DNA from: an uncultured Nostocoides sp.
Lineage (GTDB): Bacteria; Actinomycetota; Actinomycetes; Actinomycetales; Dermatophilaceae
Length of the DNA: 24,296 bases
Reading direction: 5' to 3'
Assembly (NCBI GenBank): GCA_936931335.1
Contig: CAKZIH010000231.1
Coordinates: 1-24,296, forward strand
The translations under genes were made by a program, and so were the position numbers. The notes beneath the pieces are model-generated. The model searched no databases. It had not been told where the DNA came from and saw only the letters and a list, made by a program, of their open reading frames with translations. How positions within the stretch are numbered: position 1 is the stretch's first letter; every line of letters begins with the position of its first letter. Shown piece after piece: positions 9,064-15,982 of this stretch.

Positions 9064-9992
9064 TGTCCCCCACCGCCCCCGAGCACTTCGTTCCCCGGCG
9101 CTACCGCGTCCGGCACCAGACCACCTACCGGTATGACGATGACGTCACCGGTTGCTTCGAGCGCGGCTTTTTGTCGTTGCGCCCCACCGCGACTCAGCAG
9201 TTGGTCTCGGTTGATGTCGACGTCGACCCCGAGCCGGACCTGATCTCCAGCCATACCGACTTTTTCGGCAACGAGAGCTATTACGTCGAGGTGCGCACCC
9301 GGCATACGACATTCTCGGCGACGATGACCGCCGAGGTGGATGTCACCTGGCCGCCGACCGATGTCGCGGCCCTGGACCAGTGGACGGTGGCGCAGGCGGC
9401 CGCGGCGGTGGCCGAGACCGGCGACCCGGTGGAGGTCACCACATACGTCCTGTCCTCGGACCTGGGCACGGTCGGGCCGGAGGTATCCGCCTTCGCGGCC
9501 GGCATCCTGGCACCCGAGCGGCCGCTCGGGCAGGCATTGACCGATCTCTACGAGACGATCTTCCGGGATTTCCGGTATGCCAAGGGCGCCACCTCGGTGC
9601 GCACCACCCTGCCGGAGATCCTGGAACTCAAGGCCGGGGTCTGCCAGGACTTCGCGCACCTGGCGATCGGGGCGCTGCGAAGCGTCGGGCTGCCGGCGCG
9701 CTACGTCAGCGGATATATCGAGACCAGTCCGCCGCCGGGCAAGGTCAAGCTCGCCGGCTCCGACGCGACCCATGCCTGGCTGTCGGCGCTGACCCCCCTG
9801 GGCTGGGTCGACCTCGACCCGACGAACAACCACTTCGCCGACTCCCGGTATGTGGTGACCGCCTGGGGTCGTGACTTCCGGGATGTCTCCCCGCTGAAGG
9901 GGATCATCTTCACCGAGGCGGAGAACTCCGAACTCGACGTGGCCGTGGACGTCATCCGACTGCCCGATGAGCCCGAGCCGGCTTCCCACTGA
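9063..9992 (+). CDS. Transglutaminase-like cysteine peptidase-fold protein (short form)
   Basis: This 309-residue protein has the transglutaminase-like N-terminal domain (about 13-110, RYRVRHQTTYRYDDDV) and a transglutaminase core. The triad is Cys194 in GVCQDFAH, His237 in ATHAWL and Asp252 in LDPTNN. The sequence after the Asp (RYVVTAWGRDFRDVSPLKG) is the usual C-terminal signature of this group. It has no signal peptide, so it acts in the cytoplasm. It starts inside the stop of the ATP-grasp/alpha-E gene (TGATG), so the two products are likely made in step. With the large transglutaminase upstream, the cluster has two enzymes of this fold around one ligase. An obvious idea is that one makes or trims a bond that the other or the ligase handles, but this is not demonstrated. 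It resembles the short transglutaminase that accompanies alpha-E proteins in mycobacteria. Confidence 0.9.
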   Translation: MSPTAPEHFVPRRYRVRHQTTYRYDDDVTGCFERGFLSLRPTATQQLVSVDVDVDPEPDLISSHTDFFGNESYYVEVRTRHTTFSATMTAEVDVTWPPTDVAALDQWTVAQAAAAVAETGDPVEVTTYVLSSDLGTVGPEVSAFAAGILAPERPLGQALTDLYETIFRDFRYAKGATSVRTTLPEILELKAGVCQDFAHLAIGALRSVGLPARYVSGYIETSPPPGKVKLAGSDATHAWLSALTPLGWVDLDPTNNHFADSRYVVTAWGRDFRDVSPLKGIIFTEAENSELDVAVDVIRLPDEPEPASH

Positions 9993-10031
9993 GCCGACCC
10001 CCTGAGTCTGCTGCTCCCTGACCCTGCCCAG

Positions 10032-10077
10032 GGCAGAAGTGGGGGCATCCCGCGGCACCGATCGCCCCACTAGTGCC
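10032..10077. repeat. 46-bp imperfect palindromic repeat, copy 1
   Basis: This unit matches the unit at 10094-10139 at 39 of 46 positions. Its ends pair with each other: GGCA, a 2-by-2 internal loop, then AGTGGGG on the left, against CCCCACT and TGCC on the right. The middle of about 15 bases differs between copies while the arms and the 19 bases at the right end are nearly identical. There is no T-run after it, so a simple terminator is unlikely. It lies after the transglutaminase stop. Confidence 0.75.
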
Positions 10078-10093
10078 GCTCCCGGGCCCGGAC

Positions 10094-10139
10094 GGCAGCA
10101 GTGGGGGCTTGCGGCCGCTGCGATCGCCCCACTAGTGCC
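10094..10139. repeat. 46-bp imperfect palindromic repeat, copy 2
   Basis: This is the second copy, starting 62 bases after the first. The right-hand 19 bases (CGATCGCCCCACTAGTGCC) are identical to copy 1 and the left arm differs at one base. Mismatches cluster in the loop, as expected if the folded arms or a dyad-binding protein constrain it. It ends 103 bases before the start of the AAA+ gene. It could be an operator, a REP-like element or an RNA hairpin in the leader of the downstream pair. Confidence 0.75.
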
Positions 10140-10230
10140 CCATACCCGAACGGATGGCACAACCCGGTCCGACCAGCGCCGCTAGCAAGTTGATCCCCCC
10201 GGGCCGTGCCGAGCCCCCGGGGTGCGGGGT

Positions 10231-10236
10231 TAGCGT
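10231..10236 (+). promoter_or_regulatory. Candidate -10 box for the MoxR/VWA pair
   Basis: TAGCGT ends 6 bases before the GTG at 10243. A purine-rich GGAGAG sits between box and start, but it is too close to the GTG to work well as a Shine-Dalgarno, so a leaderless start is the simpler reading. It implies that the ATPase and VWA genes have their own promoter, distinct from the transglutaminase cluster. Confidence 0.45.
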
Positions 10237-10242
10237 GGAGAG

Positions 10243-11640
10243 GTGACCCAGGCACCCGATATCGCCACCCTCGGCCAGCTGCGCGCCAGCGGCCACGAAG
10301 CCAAGAGCCTGCGCACCGAGCTGCGGGACAACCTGCTCGCCAAGCTGGCCAGCGGGCAGGACCCGTGGCCGGGGCTGCACGGCTTGGAGAGCACCGTCAT
10401 CCCGCAGGTCGAACGCGCGCTGATCGCCGGTCACGACATCGTCCTGCTCGGTGAGCGCGGGCAGGGCAAGACCCGGCTGCTGCGCACCCTGATTGGCCTG
10501 CTCGACGAGTGGACCCCGGTGATCGCCGACTCCGAACTCGGCGAACACCCCTACGAGCCGATCACTCCCGAATCCCGGCGGCGGGCGGCCGAGCTCGGCG
10601 ACCACCTCCCGGTCACCTGGCGGCACCGCAGCGAGCGGTATGCCGAGAAGCTCGCCACCCCCGACACCTCGGTGGCCGACCTCATCGGTGACGTCGACCC
10701 GATGAAGGTCGCCGAGGGGCGGCACTTGGGCGACCCGGAGACCATCCACTTCGGGCTCATCCCGCGCTCCCACCGCGGCATCGTCGCGATCAACGAGCTG
10801 CCCGACCTCGCCGAGCGGATCCAGGTCGCGATGCTCAATGTGATGGAGGAGCGGGACATCCAGATCCGCGGCTATGTGCTGCGGCTGCCGCTCGATGTGC
10901 TGATCGTGGCCAGCGCCAACCCCGAGGACTACACCAACCGCGGGCGGATCATCACCCCGCTCAAGGACCGCTTCGGCGCGGAGATCCGTACCCATTACCC
11001 GCTGGAATTGGTCGACGAGGTCGCGGTGATCCGCCAGGAGGCCGAGCTGGTCGCCACGGTGCCGGATCAGTTGATCGAGGTGCTGGCGCGCTTCACCAGG
11101 CACCTGCGCGAATCCAGCGCCGTGGACCAGCGCTCCGGGGTGTCCGCGCGCTTTTCGATCGCGGCCGCGGAGACGGTTGCCGCGGCCGCCCTGCACCGCG
11201 CCACGGTGCACGGCGAACCCGAGGCGGTCGCCCGGGTCGTCGACTTGACCGGGGCGCTCGATGTGCTCGGCGGCAAGGTGGAGTTCGAAACCGGCGAGGA
11301 GGGCAGGGAGCGCGCGATCCTCGATCACCTGCTGCGCACCGCAACCGCGGAGACCGCCCGAGAAAGCTTCCGCGGCATCGATTTCCGTCTGCTCGTCGAG
11401 GCGCTGACGGCGGGCAATCTGGTGATGACCGGTGACCGGGTCACCGCGAATGAGTTCCTCGAGGTCTTGCCGGTGCTCGGCGAGTCGGAGCTCTACGACC
11501 AGGTCGCCGCCCGCACCGGGGCGGCCAGCGCTGGTGAGCGCGCCGCCGCGCTGGAGCTTGCCCTCGAGGGCCTCTTCCTCGCCAAGCGAATCGGCAAGGA
11601 CACCGACGGCAGTCAGACCGTCTACGGCGAGAGCCCGTGA
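10243..11640 (+). CDS. MoxR / magnesium-chelatase-like AAA+ ATPase
   Basis: The 465-residue cytoplasmic ATPase has Walker A GERGQGKT (70-77, Lys76), a Walker B strand reading GIVAINELPDL with Asn184-Glu185 in place of the usual Asp-Glu, a sensor-1 stretch SANPEDYTN near 223-231, and an arginine-containing segment TPLKDRFGAEIRTHYP. A helical C-terminal lid follows. This is the ChlI-like/MoxR type, which forms hexamers and works with a VWA partner as a chaperone that remodels or activates another protein. The partner is encoded next door with a one-base overlap. From memory, the same two-gene pair is Rv0958/Rv0959 in Mycobacterium tuberculosis. There it is annotated as magnesium chelatase, but nothing here suggests chlorophyll or cobalamin synthesis. 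I chose the GTG at 10243 for its -10 box and because the frame has no other good start nearby. Function beyond ATPase/chaperone is inferred. Confidence 0.88.
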   Translation: MTQAPDIATLGQLRASGHEAKSLRTELRDNLLAKLASGQDPWPGLHGLESTVIPQVERALIAGHDIVLLGERGQGKTRLLRTLIGLLDEWTPVIADSELGEHPYEPITPESRRRAAELGDHLPVTWRHRSERYAEKLATPDTSVADLIGDVDPMKVAEGRHLGDPETIHFGLIPRSHRGIVAINELPDLAERIQVAMLNVMEERDIQIRGYVLRLPLDVLIVASANPEDYTNRGRIITPLKDRFGAEIRTHYPLELVDEVAVIRQEAELVATVPDQLIEVLARFTRHLRESSAVDQRSGVSARFSIAAAETVAAAALHRATVHGEPEAVARVVDLTGALDVLGGKVEFETGEEGRERAILDHLLRTATAETARESFRGIDFRLLVEALTAGNLVMTGDRVTANEFLEVLPVLGESELYDQVAARTGAASAGERAAALELALEGLFLAKRIGKDTDGSQTVYGESP

Positions 11641-13637
11641 TGGCCGGCGGCCGGCGCGACCCGCACCGGACGGCATACGGGCCGTATGCCGGTGGCGACC
11701 CCCTGGCCCCGCCGGTCGACCTCGGCGAGGCGCTGGCCGCCATCGGTGAGGACGTGATGGCGGGCACGTCGCCGCAGCGGGCCCTGCAGGAGTTCCTGCG
11801 CCGGGGCGGGCAGACCCAGCGCGGGCTGGATGACCTGGCCGCGCAGGTGTCCCAGCGCCGTCGCGAACTGCTCAAGCGGCACAACCTCGACGGCACCTTG
11901 CAGCAGATCCGCGAACTGCTGGACCAAGCGGTGCTGGCCGAGCGCAAGCAACTGGCCCGCGATCTCGACGACAACGCCCGCTTCCAAGAGATGCGGCTGG
12001 CCGGGCTGCCGCCGACCCCGGCCGCGGCGGTCTCCGCGCTCAGCGACTATCCGTGGCGCAGTAGCGAAGCGCGGGAGGCCTACGAGCAGATCAAGGATCT
12101 GCTCGGACGCGAACTGCTCGACCAGCGCTTCGCGGGGATGAAGCAGGCGCTGGAGAACGCCAGCGAGGCCGACCGCGCGGCCATCCAGCAGATGCTCGGC
12201 GACCTCAACGAGCTGCTGGAAAAGCATCGAATGGGAGAGGACACCCCCGAGGACTTCGCCGACTTCATGGCGCAACATGGCGACTTCTTCCCGGAGAACC
12301 CGCAGTCGGTGCAAGAACTAGTGGACGCGCTCGCCCAGCGGGCCGCGGCCGCGCAGCGGATGATGAACTCCCTGACCCGCGAGCAGCGCGAAGAGCTGAT
12401 GGCGCTCTCGCAGCAGGCATTCGGGTCACCGGAGTTGATGGACGCGCTGGGCCGACTCGACGCCAATCTGGAGATGTTGCGGCCCGGTGAGGACTGGGGC
12501 GGAGCCGAACGCTTCGAGGGCCAAGAGGGGCTCGGTCTCGGGGATGGGACCGGGGCGCTGCAGGATCTGGCCGAGCTGGATGCGCTCAGTGAGCAACTCT
12601 CCCAGGCATATCCGGGCGCCCGGATGGACGACATCGATCTCGATGCCCTAATGCGCCAGCTCGGTGAGCAGGCCACCGCGGACGCCCGCACCCTCGCGGC
12701 GCTGGAGCGCGAACTACGCGACAGCGGGCTGCTGCACCGCTCCTCCGATGGGGCATTGCGCTTGTCTCCCAAGGCAATGCGGCAACTGGGCAAGACCCTG
12801 CTGCGCGATGTCGCGGACCGGATCTCCGGGCGCCAGGGTCGGCGCGACCTGCGCCGGGCGGGGGCCTCCGGTGAGCCGAGCGGTGCCACCCGGCCGTGGG
12901 AGTTCGGTGACACCGAGTCCTGGGATGTCACCCGCACCCTGACGAATGCGGTGCAACGCACCGTGAGTCGCGGCGAGTCGGTCCGCGGCGGTATGCGGTT
13001 GACCCTGGAGGACATCGAGGTCACCGAGACCGAGGCCCGCACCCAGGCGGCGGTCGCGCTGTTGGTGGACACCAGCTTCTCGATGGCGATGGACGGGCGT
13101 TGGCTGCCGATGAAGCGCACCGCGTTGGCCCTGCATCAGCTGATCTCGACCCGCTTCCGCGGCGACCGACTGCAACTCATCGCCTTCGGTCGGCATGCGC
13201 AGGTGATGGAACTCGAGGAGCTCACCGGCCTGGAACCGGTGTGGGACAAGGGCACCAACCTGCACCATGCACTGCTGCTGGCGAACCGGCATTTCCGTCG
13301 GCATCCGAATATGCAGCCGGTGCTGCTCATCGTCACCGATGGCGAACCCACCGCTCACTTGGAGGCCAGCGGGCAGACCTTCTTCGACTATCCGCCGCAT
13401 CCGCTGACGCTGGCTTTCACCGTGCAGGAACTCGAAGCCGTCACCCGGCTGGGTGCCCAGGTGACCTTTTTCCGCCTCGGCGAGGACTATGGGCTGGCCC
13501 GGTTCATCGACTCGATGGCCCGCCGCTGCGGTGGCCGGGTGGTCGCCCCGGAGGCCGACGACCTGGGCGCCGCAGTGGTCGGCTCCTACCTTGGGTCCCG
13601 GACGAGCTGGCGCTCGGGCTGGGCCGCCGGTATGTGA
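11640..13637 (+). CDS. VWA-domain protein, partner of the MoxR ATPase
   Basis: This 665-residue protein has a long, charged, Gln/Leu/Arg-rich helical region (about 30-440, probably partly coiled coil) and a C-terminal von Willebrand A domain (about 470-650). The metal-ion-dependent adhesion site is intact: DTSFS at 477-481, Thr539 in KGTNLHHA and Asp567 in VTDGEPT. VWA domains with this site bind Mg2+ and a carboxylate of a partner protein. There is no signal peptide or transmembrane segment, so it is cytoplasmic, unlike secreted VWA proteins. The ATG at 11640 shares its A with the TGA of the ATPase gene. The GTG one codon upstream is an alternative start. The pair looks like the two-subunit ATPase/adaptor arrangement of RavA-ViaA or chelatase I/D. 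Its target is unknown; the adjacent transglutaminase/ATP-grasp proteins are candidates by position only. Confidence 0.88.
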   Translation: MAGGRRDPHRTAYGPYAGGDPLAPPVDLGEALAAIGEDVMAGTSPQRALQEFLRRGGQTQRGLDDLAAQVSQRRRELLKRHNLDGTLQQIRELLDQAVLAERKQLARDLDDNARFQEMRLAGLPPTPAAAVSALSDYPWRSSEAREAYEQIKDLLGRELLDQRFAGMKQALENASEADRAAIQQMLGDLNELLEKHRMGEDTPEDFADFMAQHGDFFPENPQSVQELVDALAQRAAAAQRMMNSLTREQREELMALSQQAFGSPELMDALGRLDANLEMLRPGEDWGGAERFEGQEGLGLGDGTGALQDLAELDALSEQLSQAYPGARMDDIDLDALMRQLGEQATADARTLAALERELRDSGLLHRSSDGALRLSPKAMRQLGKTLLRDVADRISGRQGRRDLRRAGASGEPSGATRPWEFGDTESWDVTRTLTNAVQRTVSRGESVRGGMRLTLEDIEVTETEARTQAAVALLVDTSFSMAMDGRWLPMKRTALALHQLISTRFRGDRLQLIAFGRHAQVMELEELTGLEPVWDKGTNLHHALLLANRHFRRHPNMQPVLLIVTDGEPTAHLEASGQTFFDYPPHPLTLAFTVQELEAVTRLGAQVTFFRLGEDYGLARFIDSMARRCGGRVVAPEADDLGAAVVGSYLGSRTSWRSGWAAGM

Positions 13638-13733
13638 ACCGCCCGCGGCTGATCGGGTGCAGTTGAGTGGCCGCCCACAGCGGTTTTCGGCCCGACCGGC
13701 ACCGCCAAGCGGGTTGCTTTCATATGGGGTGCG

Positions 13734-14708
13734 TCAGAGAGCGACGTCGGGGTAGTTGGCGTTCCACTGTTTGCGGGCCGCCGCTGCTTGCGATTCAAGC
13801 TCCGCCCACTGACGCTCCACCTCGGCGAGGTCGGCCGCGTGCTCTTCCCGGAATGCCGCGACCCGTGGCCGCACCGCAGCCAGATAGCGCCGGTATGCCG
13901 TGGCCCGGCAGTCCGCATCGGCGATCGCCGCCGCGTCTTCCGCGGCGCGAGCCTGGTCGATCCGAGCGCGAGCTTGGGTAAGCGCCGCCCCGCTGGCACC
14001 GTCCGCGGCCGCGACAGCATGGGATGCCTCTTCGATGAGGTCACTCAACAGTTGCTCCCGATGCTCGCGATCACCGCTCACGGCCGCGAACCCGTGATCA
14101 CGCATGCACTGCGCCCAGCTCGAATCGGACTGCGGCCCACCGGCTGCGACCACGGCGTCCGACTGCATCTCACCAAACTGCGTCGACAGTTCCTGGGCGA
14201 ACTCCGGCAGGCCCGACGTGGCCACGCCATTCGACGTGCAGGAGGAGAGGGCAACTTCATACTCGGCGGTGCGGGTCACCGGCCGCGCCCCGCTGGGTGC
14301 GCTCGGGATACGCGCCCTCTCCAGGTCGACGAAGTCAAAACCATCCGAGGCCGGCGGGGTGCCGGTGATTGCCCAGGTATCGGCATACGGCCCGGTGACC
14401 GTAAGGGTAGTGGCGCCGGCATACATCGAGCGCAGCGCGGCCGGGTGATAACGCTGGCCTTGGGCAGACATGCAGTCGGCGATGGTCCGTTGGAAGCTGG
14501 TGTGGTCGAGGATCTCCTTGGCGCGCTGCTACGCCAGGGTGCCGTCGACGGAGGCGAGCACACCGGCTACCGCCGCTTCGGTAGCCCGCGCCTGGGAGGC
14601 GGACAATGTCGCTGCCGAGTTCGGCGCCAAGAGCGTCAGGGCCACCCCGAGCGCGCTGGCCCCAGCCCCGGCGGCGATCACTCCACGCCGCGTGCTGCTC
14701 TGTGTCAT
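13734..14708 (-). pseudogene. Tat-signal secreted protein gene interrupted by an amber codon
   Basis: Read from the ATG at 14708, the frame gives an N terminus with twin arginines (Arg7-Arg8, STRRGVIAAG) and a hydrophobic stretch ending near LAPNSAATLSA, a typical Tat or Sec signal. It stops at a TAG at 14531-14529 (codon 60). The same frame then continues without another stop for 264 codons to 13734, with high-GC third positions on both sides, so one nonsense change in a gene of about 324 codons is the simplest explanation. The downstream part has four Cys, two in matching settings (CMSAQG and CMRDHG, residues 79 and 201), and an Ala/Glu/Arg-rich helical tail. It looks like a small secreted actinobacterial protein of unknown function. 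The gene starts 20 bases after the exporter stop and was probably the last gene of that operon. Restart at the ATG at 14471 would give 245 residues without a signal. A sequencing error is also possible. Confidence 0.7.
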
Positions 14709-14728
14709 GGCCGACGGGTCCCCCTCCG

Positions 14729-15940
14729 TTAGATCGGATCAGGGTGCCCGACGACCTGGTCTTGCGCAACTAGCCGGTGTCGGGACGAGTCGGTGACCAG
14801 GGCCACGAGAAAGATGAGCAGACCACCCACGGCCAAACCGGCACCAACCCACGCCGGCGCCGTATAACCGTGGCCCGCGGCGATGACCACCCCGCCGAGC
14901 CAGGCGCCCAGGGCATTGGCGACATTGAGGGCGGCGTGATTGCTTGCCGCACCGAGATTTTCGGCATCCCCGGCCACCTGCATGAGCCGCATCTGCAGAC
15001 TGACCACGAGCAGCCCGGCACAGATCGAACACACCATGATGCTGAGCACCGCCGGAATGAGCCAGTGCGCGGTACCGGTGAAGAGCGCGAGGTTGATGGC
15101 CAGCGCACTCAGCCCGATGCCAATGGTCCACAGCATCGACCAGTCCGCGAGCCGCCCGCCCAGCGTGGTGCCCAGCAGGCCGGCGACCCCGAGCAGCAGC
15201 ATGACCACCGGCACCACGGTCGCGGGCTGGCCGGTGACCTCGGTCAGGGTCGGGGAGATATAGGAGTTCATCGCGAACATCCCGCCGAAGCCGATGGCCC
15301 CGGTCAGCAGCGCCAGCCATACCTGCACCCGTTTGAGCGCTCCGAGCTCGCGGCGCATCGCTCCCGGCGCACGGCCGCGGGATTGGGGGACCACTCGCCA
15401 TACCAACGCGGCGGCGAGCAGCGAGACCACACAGAGCACGACATAGGTTGTCCGCCAACCGAATTGCTGACCGATCCAGGTGCCCAGCGGCACACCCGCG
15501 ATATTGGCCAAGGGCACGCCGAGCATCACCCGGCTCACCGCCCGCCCCGCCATCCCGGCCGGCATCAGGTCGACGGCGGCGAGCGCGGCCACCCCGAAGT
15601 ACGCCCCGTGGGGCAGTCCGGTGGCAAAGCGCGCGGCCACGGCCAGCGCAAAGTTCGGCGCCAGCGCCATGAGCATGTCGCCGACGGCGAGTGTCACGAG
15701 CAGGCTCACCAGCAGGGTGCGCCGCGGCGCCTTGGCCGCCAGCACCGCGAGCAGCGGTGCCCCCACCACCACGCCGAGGGCGTATGCCGAGATCGTCGCC
15801 CCCGCGGTGGGGATGCTCACGCCCAGCCCGCGCGCCGTCTCCGGCAGCAGCCCCATCGCCACGAACTCGGCCGTCCCCACGCCCACCCCGCCCAGGATGA
15901 GCGCGATCAGGGATAGGGCAGTCGGTCGGGCGCGCGTCAC
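14729..15940 (-). CDS. MFS transporter, DHA1 (12-TMS, AraJ-like) family
   Basis: The 403-residue membrane protein belongs to the 12-helix DHA1 group of the major facilitator superfamily, which exports drugs, sugars or nucleoside-type metabolites. The first helix contains GTAEFVAMGLLP, a signature of the AraJ/NepI/CmlR-like branch. Motif A after helix 2 is degenerate (VLAAKAPRRTLL), and a motif-C-like GVPLANIAGVPLG lies in helix 5. I preferred the GTG at 15940 because AGGG sits 6 bases upstream of it; the GTG at 15946, two codons earlier, is too close to that site. It lies 42 bases after the aldehyde dehydrogenase and 20 bases before the interrupted secreted-protein gene, so the three may form one transcript. 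The substrate is unknown, though an amine or aldehyde metabolite would fit the neighbour. Confidence 0.9.
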   Translation of the reverse strand: MTRARPTALSLIALILGGVGVGTAEFVAMGLLPETARGLGVSIPTAGATISAYALGVVVGAPLLAVLAAKAPRRTLLVSLLVTLAVGDMLMALAPNFALAVAARFATGLPHGAYFGVAALAAVDLMPAGMAGRAVSRVMLGVPLANIAGVPLGTWIGQQFGWRTTYVVLCVVSLLAAALVWRVVPQSRGRAPGAMRRELGALKRVQVWLALLTGAIGFGGMFAMNSYISPTLTEVTGQPATVVPVVMLLLGVAGLLGTTLGGRLADWSMLWTIGIGLSALAINLALFTGTAHWLIPAVLSIMVCSICAGLLVVSLQMRLMQVAGDAENLGAASNHAALNVANALGAWLGGVVIAAGHGYTAPAWVGAGLAVGGLLIFLVALVTDSSRHRLVAQDQVVGHPDPI

Positions 15941-15982
15941 CGCCACACCCTGTCACGGCCTGGCAAAGCGCCGACCGAGGGC

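Noticed and set aside
10243..13637. Magnesium chelatase for chlorophyll or cobalt chelatase for cobalamin
   Set aside because: The I/D-like layout is shared, but there is no large H/CobN-type subunit or tetrapyrrole gene nearby, so MoxR/VWA chaperone is the safer name.
13638..13733. Search for a terminator between the convergent VWA and secreted-protein genes
   Set aside because: Only a 5-bp imperfect stem (GCCCG with CGGGT) is present, too weak to call.
14335..14769. Separate minus-strand open frame across the start of the interrupted secreted-protein gene
   Set aside because: It is another frame of the same region with Arg/His/Pro-rich sequence; the frame with the Tat signal and matching downstream part is preferred over a frameshift model.
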